Positions 21,563 through 28,332 of a stretch of DNA of 28,332 nt are shown piece after piece (within the stretch, counting starts at the first letter, position 1; the number at the start of each line of letters is the position of its first letter). The stretch is from Candidatus Moranbacteria bacterium GW2011_GWE2_36_40 (GTDB lineage: Bacteria > Patescibacteriota > Minisyncoccia > Moranbacterales > GWC2-37-73). Location of the stretch: positions 1 through 28,332 of the forward strand of contig LBRX01000007.1 of assembly GCA_000991645.1 (NCBI GenBank), read 5' to 3'. The translations under genes were made by a program, and so were the position numbers. Under the pieces are notes generated by a model, which did not search any database, was not told the origin of the DNA, and saw only the letters and a list, made by a program, of their open reading frames with translations.

Positions 21563-23851
21563 CTATTCGGATTCTTTTGTGAATTTGCATTCTTTGTTTG
21601 AACAAGTTATTTTTCCTTTGGCTGCAAAAGCAAGTGGTTGAGAACATTTCGGACACATTTCGCCAGTTGGCTTGTTCCACATGACAAAATCACAATCTGG
21701 ATATTTGTTGCAACCATAAAACATCTTGCCTTTCTTGGATTTTCTGGCAATCACATCGCCAACTTGGCATTTCGGACATTTGACTCCGGTTTTTTGTTCG
21801 ATTTTCATGATTCCCTTGCATTCTGGATAACCAGAACACCCCAAGAAAGCTCCAAAGCGTCCACGTTTTACGACCATAGGTTTTCCGCATTTATCACAAA
21901 CAATTCCAGAATTTTCTTCATCCTCCTTTTTTTCGGATTCTGTTTTCTCTGTGTATTTGCAAGTTGGATAGTTTGAGCAAGCAATAAATTTTCCAAAGCG
22001 TCCAAATTTCATGATCAATTCTCCGTCACAGCTTGGACATGGTCGATTCAATTTTTCCACCAAATCCTCTTTTTTTACGCTGTCATTTTTTTCTTCCAAA
22101 AGTGCATGAAAAGGTTCATAAAAATTCCTAATAACCGGCACCCATTTCTTGTGACCTTCAGCGATTTCATCAAAATCCTTTTCAATGTTGGCAGTAAAAT
22201 CTATTCCAACAATTGTTGGAAAATGTTCCACCAGCAAATCGTTCACGGGAAAACCTATTTCCAATGGGAACAAGCGCTTGTCTTCATTTTTGTCGACGTA
22301 TTTTCTCTCAATGATTGTTGAAATTGTTGGGGCATAGGTTGAAGGTCGTCCAATTCCATGTTCTTCAAGAACCTTTACTAATGTTGCTTCATTGTATCTT
22401 GGTGGAGCGGAGGTAAATTTTTGCAGTGGCAAAATTTCTAGTGCAGAAAGTGCATCTCCCTTTTTAAGTTCTGGCAAAAATGATTCAGCTTGCGCGGCTC
22501 TACTTTCGTATACTTTTAAAAATCCATCAAAAATAACGGTTGAGCCAGTAGCGCGTAATAGAAACTTGTTTTTATTATTAGCAGCTTCAATATCGGCTTT
22601 AACAGAATTTAGTCGCGCGTTTTGCATTTGGCAAGCAATCATGCGATTCCAAATCAAGCGATATAGTTTGTATTGATTTGTTTCCAAAAGCGGCATCAAT
22701 TCGTCAGGTGTTTTTTCAGGATCAGTCGGTCGAATGGCCTCATGAGCCTCTTGCGCGCTCTTTGATTTTGTTTTGAAATAGCGAGGACTTTCCAATGAAT
22801 AGTTTTTTCCAAATTCCTTTTCAATTATTTTTCGTGCGCTCATCAATGATTCCAAAGACAGATTCATGCTATCAGTTCGCATATATGTTATGTATCCTTC
22901 CTCATATAACTTCTGTGCTGTCATCATGGTTTGTTTGGCTGAAAAACCAAAGCTACTAATTGCAGCTTGTTGCAAAGTTGAGGTGGTAAAAGGTGCAGAT
23001 GGACTTCGCATCGTTTCTTTTTTCTCAACTGACAAAACTTGATATTTTGCATCTTTGAGTTCACTGGTAATTTGCTCGGCTGTTTTTTTGTTAGGAATGA
23101 TGCTTTTTTTGGTTTTGTAATCTCCAGTGAAAAGTTTTAGTGTGATTGTTTGTTCAATTTTTTCTCCATTTTGTTCTAGCAAATTAGCTTCAAAAATATC
23201 CTCGCCTGCATCAGCTATGCTTGAAGCATTGCGGCCAGGTTCGGCAGACTTTTTTTGTAATTTGGCAGAAATTGTCCAAAATTCTTCGGCTTCAAATTTC
23301 TGAATTTCTCGTTCGCGTTCAACAATAAATCGCAGTGCCACTGATTGCACACGTCCAGCGGAAAGACCGCGACGAATTTTTTTCCATAAAAATGGAGAGA
23401 GTTCATATCCAACCAATCGATCAAGAACTCGTCTGGCTTGCTGTGCATCAACCAAGTTTAAGTCAATTTCACGTGGATGCTCCAAGGCTTTTTCGATTGC
23501 GCTCTTGGTAATTTCATGAAAAACAATACGAGAGTATGGTTTTTTATTTTTCTTGTCTAAGCCTAATGCTTCAACCAAATGCCAGGCAATTGCTTCTCCT
23601 TCGCGGTCTTCATCGGATGCCAGAATAACTTCATCTGCTTTTTTGGAAAACTTCAAAAGCTCAGTTACTTTGATGCGGGCTTTGTCTGGAATTTCATAGC
23701 TTGGTGCAAAATCTTTTTCAATATCAACGCCCATGCCACTTTTTGGCAAATCTCGCACATGACCAAAAGAAGATTTCACTGTGAAACCCTTGCCCAAGAA
23801 TTTAGTGATGGTTTTAGCCTTAGTAGGGGACTCGACGATAATAAGTTTCAT
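21563..23851 (-). CDS. topA: DNA topoisomerase I
   Basis: A 762-residue type IA topoisomerase that relaxes negative supercoils. The Toprim domain has E7 (IVESPTKAK) and the metal-binding D80, D82 and E84 (ASDEDREGE). The catalytic tyrosine is Y323 (GYITYMRTDS). The C-terminus carries four zinc-ribbon modules: CPSC...CSNYPTC, CDKC...CSGYPEC, CPKC...CNKYPDC and CPKC...CSNKEC. Residues 202-218 (starting SAEPGRNASS) form an insertion relative to the family after FWTISAKLQKK; its DNA is palindromic. It follows dprA on the same strand, a common bacterial order, across a repeat-filled gap. No SD. Confidence 0.95.
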   Translation of the reverse strand: MKLIIVESPTKAKTITKFLGKGFTVKSSFGHVRDLPKSGMGVDIEKDFAPSYEIPDKARIKVTELLKFSKKADEVILASDEDREGEAIAWHLVEALGLDKKNKKPYSRIVFHEITKSAIEKALEHPREIDLNLVDAQQARRVLDRLVGYELSPFLWKKIRRGLSAGRVQSVALRFIVEREREIQKFEAEEFWTISAKLQKKSAEPGRNASSIADAGEDIFEANLLEQNGEKIEQTITLKLFTGDYKTKKSIIPNKKTAEQITSELKDAKYQVLSVEKKETMRSPSAPFTTSTLQQAAISSFGFSAKQTMMTAQKLYEEGYITYMRTDSMNLSLESLMSARKIIEKEFGKNYSLESPRYFKTKSKSAQEAHEAIRPTDPEKTPDELMPLLETNQYKLYRLIWNRMIACQMQNARLNSVKADIEAANNKNKFLLRATGSTVIFDGFLKVYESRAAQAESFLPELKKGDALSALEILPLQKFTSAPPRYNEATLVKVLEEHGIGRPSTYAPTISTIIERKYVDKNEDKRLFPLEIGFPVNDLLVEHFPTIVGIDFTANIEKDFDEIAEGHKKWVPVIRNFYEPFHALLEEKNDSVKKEDLVEKLNRPCPSCDGELIMKFGRFGKFIACSNYPTCKYTEKTESEKKEDEENSGIVCDKCGKPMVVKRGRFGAFLGCSGYPECKGIMKIEQKTGVKCPKCQVGDVIARKSKKGKMFYGCNKYPDCDFVMWNKPTGEMCPKCSQPLAFAAKGKITCSNKECKFTKESE
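23203..23248. repeat. Palindromic insertion inside topA
   Basis: Contains ATGCTTGAAGCAT (23217-23229), a palindrome with a one-base loop, and GC-rich flanks (GCGGCCAGGTTCGGC). It codes for about 16 residues absent from typical topoisomerase I proteins and keeps the frame. Confidence 0.55.
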
Positions 23852-24003
23852 TTTAATAAGTTCTTAAAGTTTATAAGGTTTCTAAAGTTTATAAAGTAGA
23901 ATGCATTTTTTACTTTACGAACTTGATGAACTTTACGAACCTTATGATTATAGTGATGAAATATTTTCGATTCTTGCTTTATAACTTTATAACTTTATGA
24001 ACT
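23852..24003. repeat. TTTATAAAGTT quasi-palindromic gap between dprA and topA
   Basis: Words AGTTCTTAAAGTTTATAA and ACTTTACGAACTTGATGAAC, with complementary CTTTATAACTTTATGAAC words at the other end. Same family as 18976-19061. It continues a few bases into the dprA stop region. Confidence 0.65.
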
Positions 24004-25092
24004 TTATAACTTTATATAGTTCTGTCCTCCCACATTCTTAATTGCCCCTTTTATCTCTAAAATAGCCAAAATTGAAGAAATGGTCGATGTATCTAGTGTA
24101 GTTAGTTTTGCAATTGTGTCAATGTGGAGACTTTCATGTGTCAAAAAGTTGTAAATTTTTTCTTCCTGGGGATTTAGATTGAGATTGCAGGATTTTTGTT
24201 GAATTTGCTCATTTGCAATTGGTAAATCCAGTCGTAATTCTTCCAAGATATCTTTGACTGAGGTTGTCAATTTGGCTCCAGCCTTGATGAGTTTGTGTGT
24301 TGCCACTGATTGAGGTGAGAATATTGAACCTGGAATAGCAAAAACTTCACGATTATAATCCAGGGCGAGATTGGCTGTAATAAGACTGCCGCTTTTTTCA
24401 GCAGCTTCAACAACTAGTGTTCCCAAGCTCATTCCGGCCATGATGCGATTTCTGGCCGGAAATGTCCAAACGTCAGCAGTAGTTTTGACAGGGAATTCAC
24501 TTATGAGAAGTCCTCCATTGGAAATTATTTCTTCGGAAAGTTGGAAATTTGAGCGTGGAGAAATGCTTTCATTGTCCAAGCTGTTTCCGAGCACTGCAAT
24601 TGTTCGACCTTTGGCATCCAATGCTCCTCGATGAGCCATGGCATCAATGCCAAAAGCCAAGCCGCTAACAACGCAAATATTATTGGAAGCCAATTCTTTG
24701 GCAAATCCTCTTGTCACTCGATTGCCATAGTCTGTCAATTTGCGCGAGCCAACAATTGCAATCAATGGCAAATCAAGGCAAGACAAATCTCCCTTCATAT
24801 ATATGACGTATGGATTGTCTGGAATTTGTTTTAAAAGGGTGGGATATCTTGGGTCAGTGAGGGAAATGGCCAAAATGTTTTCTTCTTCTAATTTTTCCCA
24901 TTCTGCTTGAGGATCAATAGAAGGCCTTGCCTCAACAATTTTGTTTGCAATTTTTTCTCCAACACCTGATTTTACCAATTCAGCAAGCGGCGCTTGCCAA
25001 ATTTTTTCAGAAGTTTCAAAAAAATTCATGAGCAATTTCATTTTTTTTCCACCCAATCCATAAATTGTATTGAGAGCATTGAGATGTTTCAT
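24004..25092 (-). CDS. dprA: DprA (DNA processing protein)
   Basis: A 362-residue protein that binds incoming single-stranded DNA and loads RecA during natural transformation. An N-terminal helix-hairpin-helix-like part (LVKSGVGEKIANKI) is followed by the Rossmann-fold core: IAIVGSRKLTDYGN, VVSGLAFGIDAMAHRGAL, and SLGTLVVEAAEKSGSLITA. A C-terminal winged-helix domain (about 300-362, LTTLDTSTISSILAILEIKG) is also present. Complete length. It hints at DNA uptake, a trait reported in several CPR lineages. Its promoter places the start of the transcript within a few bases of the ATG. Confidence 0.94.
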   Translation of the reverse strand: MKHLNALNTIYGLGGKKMKLLMNFFETSEKIWQAPLAELVKSGVGEKIANKIVEARPSIDPQAEWEKLEEENILAISLTDPRYPTLLKQIPDNPYVIYMKGDLSCLDLPLIAIVGSRKLTDYGNRVTRGFAKELASNNICVVSGLAFGIDAMAHRGALDAKGRTIAVLGNSLDNESISPRSNFQLSEEIISNGGLLISEFPVKTTADVWTFPARNRIMAGMSLGTLVVEAAEKSGSLITANLALDYNREVFAIPGSIFSPQSVATHKLIKAGAKLTTSVKDILEELRLDLPIANEQIQQKSCNLNLNPQEEKIYNFLTHESLHIDTIAKLTTLDTSTISSILAILEIKGAIKNVGGQNYIKL

Positions 25093-25101
25093 AATGTCTC
25101 A

Positions 25102-25130
25102 AGAATAGCGCAAATGATTATGTTTGACAA
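25102..25130 (-). promoter_or_regulatory. Promoter of dprA, near-leaderless
   Basis: Minus strand: -35 TTGTCA (25130-25125), a 17-base spacer, -10 TATTCT (25107-25102). Only nine bases separate the -10 from the ATG at 25092, so transcription should begin about 2-3 bases before it. Confidence 0.6.
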
Positions 25131-25187
25131 TTCTCAAAAATTACAGTGTAATTTCAAGGCTCTGTTGAAGCAAGAAATCAATACTCA

Positions 25188-25216
25188 TTGACTTTTCGCC
25201 AAAAAGGGAGTATAAT
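25188..25216 (+). promoter_or_regulatory. Strong promoter of the small structured unit
   Basis: -35 TTGACT (25188-25193), a 17-base spacer, consensus -10 TATAAT (25211-25216). It is the best promoter match in the window. Confidence 0.85.
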
Positions 25217-25222
25217 AGAGAT

Positions 25223-25415
25223 ATAGTAGTTGCTAATGTTTAGGGGATAACATTGGTAGCAAAGATACCATCATAGTAAGGTGACGCAAGTGCCTTAACA
25301 ATAAAAGACAGTTCTTTTGGAGGATTGTCTTTTGTTGTTTTAAGGGGAGTAGTAATGGTTCTTTCAAACTAAATCAGTTTGGTTGAAATATTATCAAACT
25401 GGAAAGGGGTGGGTT
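25223..25415 (+). promoter_or_regulatory. Structured leader with possible attenuator
   Basis: About 190 bases between a strong promoter and a small gene. Elements in order: a bulged stem TTGCTAATGTT / AACATTGGTAGCAA; a stem TAAGGT / GCCTTA (near 25277-25297); a hairpin AAAAGACA (25303-25310) / TGTCTTTT (25326-25333) then GTTGTTTT; a five-codon reading frame with an SD (25355-25372); and two alternative hairpins sharing one arm (25365-25381 or 25375-25401). No known riboswitch class was recognised. Confidence 0.5.
25355..25372 (+). CDS. Possible five-codon leader peptide
   Basis: ATG-GTT-CTT-TCA-AAC-TAA after AAGGGGAG (25342-25349). Its last codons form the left arm of hairpin CAAACT / AGTTTG. 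That geometry is typical of translational attenuators, where a ribosome on the leader decides which hairpin forms. Its translation is a prediction. Confidence 0.35.
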   Translation: MVLSN

Positions 25416-25625
25416 ATGTTTGCGAATTTATTGGGATTAATTTCCCCATTTAAGCTGCGAGTGGATACTATTGGAAAAACTCTCGCAACTGAAAAACCAA
25501 GCCAAATGGGAATTGAAACATCTTTCGATAAAAGGCGTGATTCACACGGCATGCCATACATCGGGAGAAGGCAAACAGATCCACGGCATAGGGATTATAA
25601 GGATCTTAGTGATCTTTACGCCTAA
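25416..25625 (+). CDS. Small hypothetical protein (69 residues)
   Basis: Not recognised. The start at 25416 is chosen because AAAGGGGTGGG lies just upstream; the longer frame from 25383 runs through the leader hairpins. It has a hydrophobic N-terminal stretch (MFANLLGLISPF) and then a basic, polar body (KRRDSHGMPYIGRRQTDPRHRD). It shows no cysteine or known motif. It is expressed from the strong promoter at 25188 through a structured leader, and a strong terminator follows. This arrangement suggests regulated high-level expression, or an RNA that matters more than the peptide. Confidence 0.5.
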   Translation: MFANLLGLISPFKLRVDTIGKTLATEKPSQMGIETSFDKRRDSHGMPYIGRRQTDPRHRDYKDLSDLYA

Positions 25626-25635
25626 TGAAAAAGTT

Positions 25636-25695
25636 AAAGCGCTGTCTTTTAATTTATCCTAATGGGTAAAACAAAAGACAGTGCTTTTTATTTTT
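25636..25695 (+). terminator. Terminator of the small structured unit
   Basis: AAAGCGCTGTCTTTT (25636-25650) pairs with AAAAGACAGTGCTTT (25673-25687), 15 bp with one mismatch, followed by T-rich sequence. Its arms repeat those of the leader hairpin (AAAAGACAG / CTGTCTTTT). Confidence 0.8.
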
Positions 25696-25696
25696 G

Positions 25697-25788
25697 TGTC
25701 ATTTCGAGTGAAGCGTAGCGGAATCGAGAAATCTGGGCTCAGATCTTTCGACTTCTCCGTCTACTGACGGATTCGCTCAAGATGACAT
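25697..25788. repeat. GTCATTTCGAG-type intergenic palindrome
   Basis: The ends TGTCATTTCGAG and CTCAAGATGACA are complementary with two mismatches. The inside has GAAGCGTAGCGGA and a small hairpin ATCTG/CAGAT. This resembles the GTCATTnCGAGCGAAGCG repeats seen in many bacterial genomes (recalled, not searched). Confidence 0.6.
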
Positions 25789-25798
25789 TGAGTATTGC

Positions 25799-26389
25799 TT
25801 ATATATTTTTTACAATTTCTTTCGAAAGTTTTTGAACTGTTTCCAATTCTTCATTGGAAAAATTTTGCAAAACAAAATCGCTGCCTGGGATTAGGCGTTC
25901 AAGTTTTTTTTCAGCGCCTTCAATGCCAATGCGAATGCGTTTGATTTTTTGCGTGCCAAGTGTTTCAAAAATCGAAGTCACTCCATTGTGTCCGGCAGCT
26001 GAAGAGTCTGTTGAAATCTTGAAAGTTCCAAGTTCAATATCAAGGTCATCATGAAGCACAATCAAATCGCTAGCAGGAATTTTATAAAAAGCCATGATAG
26101 CCCCAATGCTTTTTCCCGAAAGATTCATGAAAGTTTGTGGTTTGACCAAAATTATTTTTTCCTCCTCTTTTCCATCAATCATTTTTCCCGCATTTTCCCC
26201 ATTAATCCCTTTTATCCCATTTCTCCCTTTTATTATTCCCTCGGAAATTTCTGCTTCAAATTTTTTGCTTGATTTAAATTCTGGAAAAGAAAATTCTTTT
26301 CGAATTTCATCCAGCACAATAAACCCAGCGTTATGCCGAGTGTTCTCGTATTCTTTTGTTGGGTTTCCAAGACCTACTAATAATTTCAT
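25799..26389 (-). CDS. pth: Peptidyl-tRNA hydrolase with internal insertion
   Basis: A 196-residue enzyme that frees tRNA from prematurely released peptidyl-tRNA. Catalytic H19 is in ENTRHNAGF, the substrate-binding Asn is in TFMNLSGK, and the Asp is in VLHDDLDIELG. GHNGV near residue 130 and a RIRIGI strand complete the family pattern. Residues about 51-77 (GIIKGRNGIKGINGENAGK and on) are an extra low-complexity loop between the KFEAEIS strand and the KIILVKPQ strand. On the coding strand this loop is almost all purine. The rest is of standard length, so the loop is an insertion. No SD. Confidence 0.93.
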   Translation of the reverse strand: MKLLVGLGNPTKEYENTRHNAGFIVLDEIRKEFSFPEFKSSKKFEAEISEGIIKGRNGIKGINGENAGKMIDGKEEEKIILVKPQTFMNLSGKSIGAIMAFYKIPASDLIVLHDDLDIELGTFKISTDSSAAGHNGVTSIFETLGTQKIKRIRIGIEGAEKKLERLIPGSDFVLQNFSNEELETVQKLSKEIVKNI

Positions 26390-26399
26390 AATATTTTTT

Positions 26400-26488
26400 C
26401 GATATTTATTAATATCAATTTTTAATTTTTAATTTTTATAATTTTTAAAAATTAAACATTGTGATTTATTTAAAAATTAAAAATTAAG
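26400..26488. repeat. AATTTTTAA hairpin before pth
   Basis: TTTTTAATTTTTAATTTTT on the left faces AAAAATTAAAAATTAA on the right, around 26421-26488. It lies between the LytR-family stop and the pth start on the same strand. Confidence 0.6.
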
Positions 26489-28168
26489 CTGGTTTTCCTG
26501 TGCTTTGTTAAAATCTTCAATAGTATCTTCTTCGTATTTATAAATACTAATCAAATCATTTCCAAGTGTGATTGTGATGTCACTTTCCGATGTGGTTTCA
26601 GATGTTGTGGATTTTTCTGTTAGTGAAGCAGGAAGTTTTTTGATAAGTTCATCAAGGGTGAAAATTTTCTTTGCTCCAACTTCATTGGTTGAAATTGTGG
26701 AATTTGCAGTGAGCATGTCGTTTGTGTCAGAAATAATTTTTACATTTTTAAATTCCAATTTTTCATTTAGCAGTTTTTTTATTTTTGTTGCAAGATCCTT
26801 GTTGCCACTTTGATTGACAATTGAAATGGTTGCTTCTTCTTCGACAATCGAATCATGACGCTTTTTTAGTTCTGCTTGATCAAAAATGTTGCGAGCCAGG
26901 TCCTCAATTTCACTATAATTTCCAACTCTTGGAATCAAGATAAATGCACGGTCATTTCCTGTCATAACATGCGAAACTTTCAGCAAGCTTTTTTGTTTCC
27001 AGGCATCCACAACCACATTGTTAATGTTTTGAGTATCGAGAGTTCGGCTTAATTTTATGAATTGTTCGATATCATTAAATGAAATGTCTGTTTTGACATT
27101 GTTTCCAAGTGTGTCAAGGATTTTGCTGAGAGCTGTGGCATTGAAAAGTGTTTGCAATGAAAAAAGCTTTGTTTTTACTGCTTGGATGACTTGCTGTTGG
27201 CGTTTTGCTCTGCCAAAATCTCCTTCAGGATCATTATGGCGTTCGCGGACATATTTCAAAGCTGTTTGCCCATCTAAAAGATGAGAACCCTTGGTTAGTG
27301 AAAATGTTTGGTAGCTGTAATTTGGTCCAGGGTATTTTGGATCATAGATATCTCTTTGAACCATAACATTAACTCCACCAATGTTGTCGATTATTTTTTC
27401 AAAGGCTGCAAAATCAACCACAACATGATAGTGAATCTGAACACCCGTAATGTTTTCCACAGCCTTTTGAATTAACTCTGTGCCTGCTTGTTGATTTGTT
27501 CCAATTTTATATAGACTGTTTATTTTTGCAAAAGATTGGCCAGTGGTTTGTTGGGAATTTTGTGACAGTTGTTCACTTGGAATTGGGACATAGAAATCGC
27601 GAGGCAAAGAAAGCAGTGCGAGTTTTTTGTTTTTGGTATCGATGCTCATGATCATGACGGTGTCTGTCAGATTTCCACCTGGTTGATTTTCTCCAGCAGC
27701 CCCAAGTAGCAAAATGTTGATGCGACCAGTTTCTTGTCCTCGCAATGCATAAAGATCGTCATTTGAAATTATTGGTGCAATCATTGAGCGCATATTTTGA
27801 ATGAAGGTTGTTTGTTGCTGCTTGTCTGTCCCGTTCATTTTTTTTGTTGCTAAATATGTTTTCCAAACAAAAAAGCAAGCATAAGAAAATGTTGATATCA
27901 AGATTATTAAAAGAATGACAAGAAATATTTTTTGTGGAAGTTTTTTTTTCTGCCCGACTAGTTTTTTGTTGTTATTTTCCCACATCGTTTCTTCACGCGG
28001 AATGTAGAGTTCTTCTTTTTTTGAATAAGGGAGGGGGAGTGGTTCTTTGGGGGTGTTAATGATGGTTTCTTCAGCTTGTTTGGATTTCGAAAAAATCAAA
28101 GCCGGCGTTGAATCGGAATTTTGATTGTCAGGAAGTTTTGAAAATGTTCTTTTTTTGATGCCATCCAT
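26477..28168 (-). CDS. LytR-CpsA-Psr (LCP) family cell-envelope protein
   Basis: 563 residues, type II membrane topology: a cytoplasmic tail of about 80, one membrane helix (about 81-104), then an extracytoplasmic LCP domain. LCP motifs are NILLLGAAGE (151-160), LTDTVMIMSID (167-177, D169), LALLSLPRDFYV (183-194, R190) and GDFGRAKRQQQVI. A C-terminal LytR_C-like domain begins near ATISIVNQSG, and a Ser/Thr-rich tail ends the chain. LCP enzymes transfer lipid-linked glycopolymers to the cell wall or to proteins; the exact acceptor is unknown. The promoter places the transcript start at the ATG itself. Confidence 0.9.
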   Translation of the reverse strand: MDGIKKRTFSKLPDNQNSDSTPALIFSKSKQAEETIINTPKEPLPLPYSKKEELYIPREETMWENNNKKLVGQKKKLPQKIFLVILLIILISTFSYACFFVWKTYLATKKMNGTDKQQQTTFIQNMRSMIAPIISNDDLYALRGQETGRINILLLGAAGENQPGGNLTDTVMIMSIDTKNKKLALLSLPRDFYVPIPSEQLSQNSQQTTGQSFAKINSLYKIGTNQQAGTELIQKAVENITGVQIHYHVVVDFAAFEKIIDNIGGVNVMVQRDIYDPKYPGPNYSYQTFSLTKGSHLLDGQTALKYVRERHNDPEGDFGRAKRQQQVIQAVKTKLFSLQTLFNATALSKILDTLGNNVKTDISFNDIEQFIKLSRTLDTQNINNVVVDAWKQKSLLKVSHVMTGNDRAFILIPRVGNYSEIEDLARNIFDQAELKKRHDSIVEEEATISIVNQSGNKDLATKIKKLLNEKLEFKNVKIISDTNDMLTANSTISTNEVGAKKIFTLDELIKKLPASLTEKSTTSETTSESDITITLGNDLISIYKYEEDTIEDFNKAQENQLNF

Positions 28169-28174
28169 GCTTTC

Positions 28175-28203
28175 ATGTTACGCAATTTGAGCTTAAATGT
28201 CAA
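28175..28203 (-). promoter_or_regulatory. Promoter of the LCP gene, leaderless
   Basis: Minus strand: -35 TTGACA (28203-28198), a 17-base spacer, -10 TAACAT (28180-28175). Six bases then separate it from the ATG at 28168, so transcription should begin on or next to the start codon. Confidence 0.7.
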
Positions 28204-28332
28204 AAAATCGCACTGCTAAGCTAAAAAAGTTCTCAGTATATTCCAATACAGAAATGGGCCCCCAAATGTAATCTACAATATTGGGCATTTTTGAAAAATT
28301 AGCTAACTTTGATTTTAGAAAATACCTTCATT

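Noticed and set aside
25341..25415. A yybP-ykoY (Mn2+) riboswitch suggested by AAGGGGAGTAG
   Set aside because: The matching 3' half with the closing stem and the second conserved loop is absent; the motif is explained as an SD before the leader peptide.

Overview
This is an AT-rich bacterial window that uses the standard genetic code (TAA, TAG and TGA all act as stops). It looks like a Candidate Phyla Radiation genome of Parcubacteria type. The grounds are compact single-copy housekeeping genes, almost no Shine-Dalgarno (SD) sequences in front of core genes, probable leaderless transcripts, several families of quasi-palindromic intergenic repeats, and palindromic repeats inserted in frame inside conserved proteins. 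The phylum-level placement is inference.

Layout. 1-6.9 kb: the end of an F1Fo ATP synthase operon in canonical order (atpE-F-H-A-G-D-C), closed by a terminator at 6906-6945. atpA is broken by an apparent 43-nt deletion. An unrelated gene with its own promoter and terminator lies on the opposite strand between atpG and atpD. Most gaps hold hairpin-forming repeats. 7.0-14.4 kb: a five-gene operon for a complex-I / group 4 hydrogenase-like membrane complex: small subunit, HyfB-like, a HyfC-HyfE fusion, HyfF-like, and a NuoC-NuoD-like large subunit. The ion-pumping residues of the membrane arm are mostly kept. Every [4Fe-4S] ligand of the small subunit and every Ni-Fe ligand of the large subunit is gone, and no ferredoxin-like subunit is present. 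It is related to the 'energy-converting hydrogenase-related' (Ehr) complexes but appears to carry no redox cofactor here. 14.5-16.6 kb: a cluster of hairpins, a terminator, a Cam-type gamma carbonic anhydrase with its own promoter, and a DUF4349-like membrane protein. 16.6-18.0 kb (minus): tRNA-Leu(CAA), a LAGLIDADG homing endonuclease starting just after the tRNA, and three microprotein genes with strong SD sequences, closed by a terminator. 18.0-20.0 kb: parA-parB, divergent from the tRNA with interlocked promoters. 20.0-28.2 kb (mostly minus): a short RelA/SpoT homologue, topA, dprA, a small plus-strand unit with a structured leader, pth, and a LytR-CpsA-Psr protein.

How it fits together. 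ATP synthase, the Ehr-like complex and the carbonic anhydrase suggest a cell that manages proton gradients with little classical respiration. Coupling between them is speculation. The other genes serve stringent response, chromosome partition, DNA topology, DNA uptake or recombination, translation recycling and envelope assembly. The most unusual points are the cofactor-less complex, the repeats inside and between genes, the broken atpA, the tRNA-Leu/endonuclease/microprotein module, and a possible attenuator at 25.2-25.7 kb.
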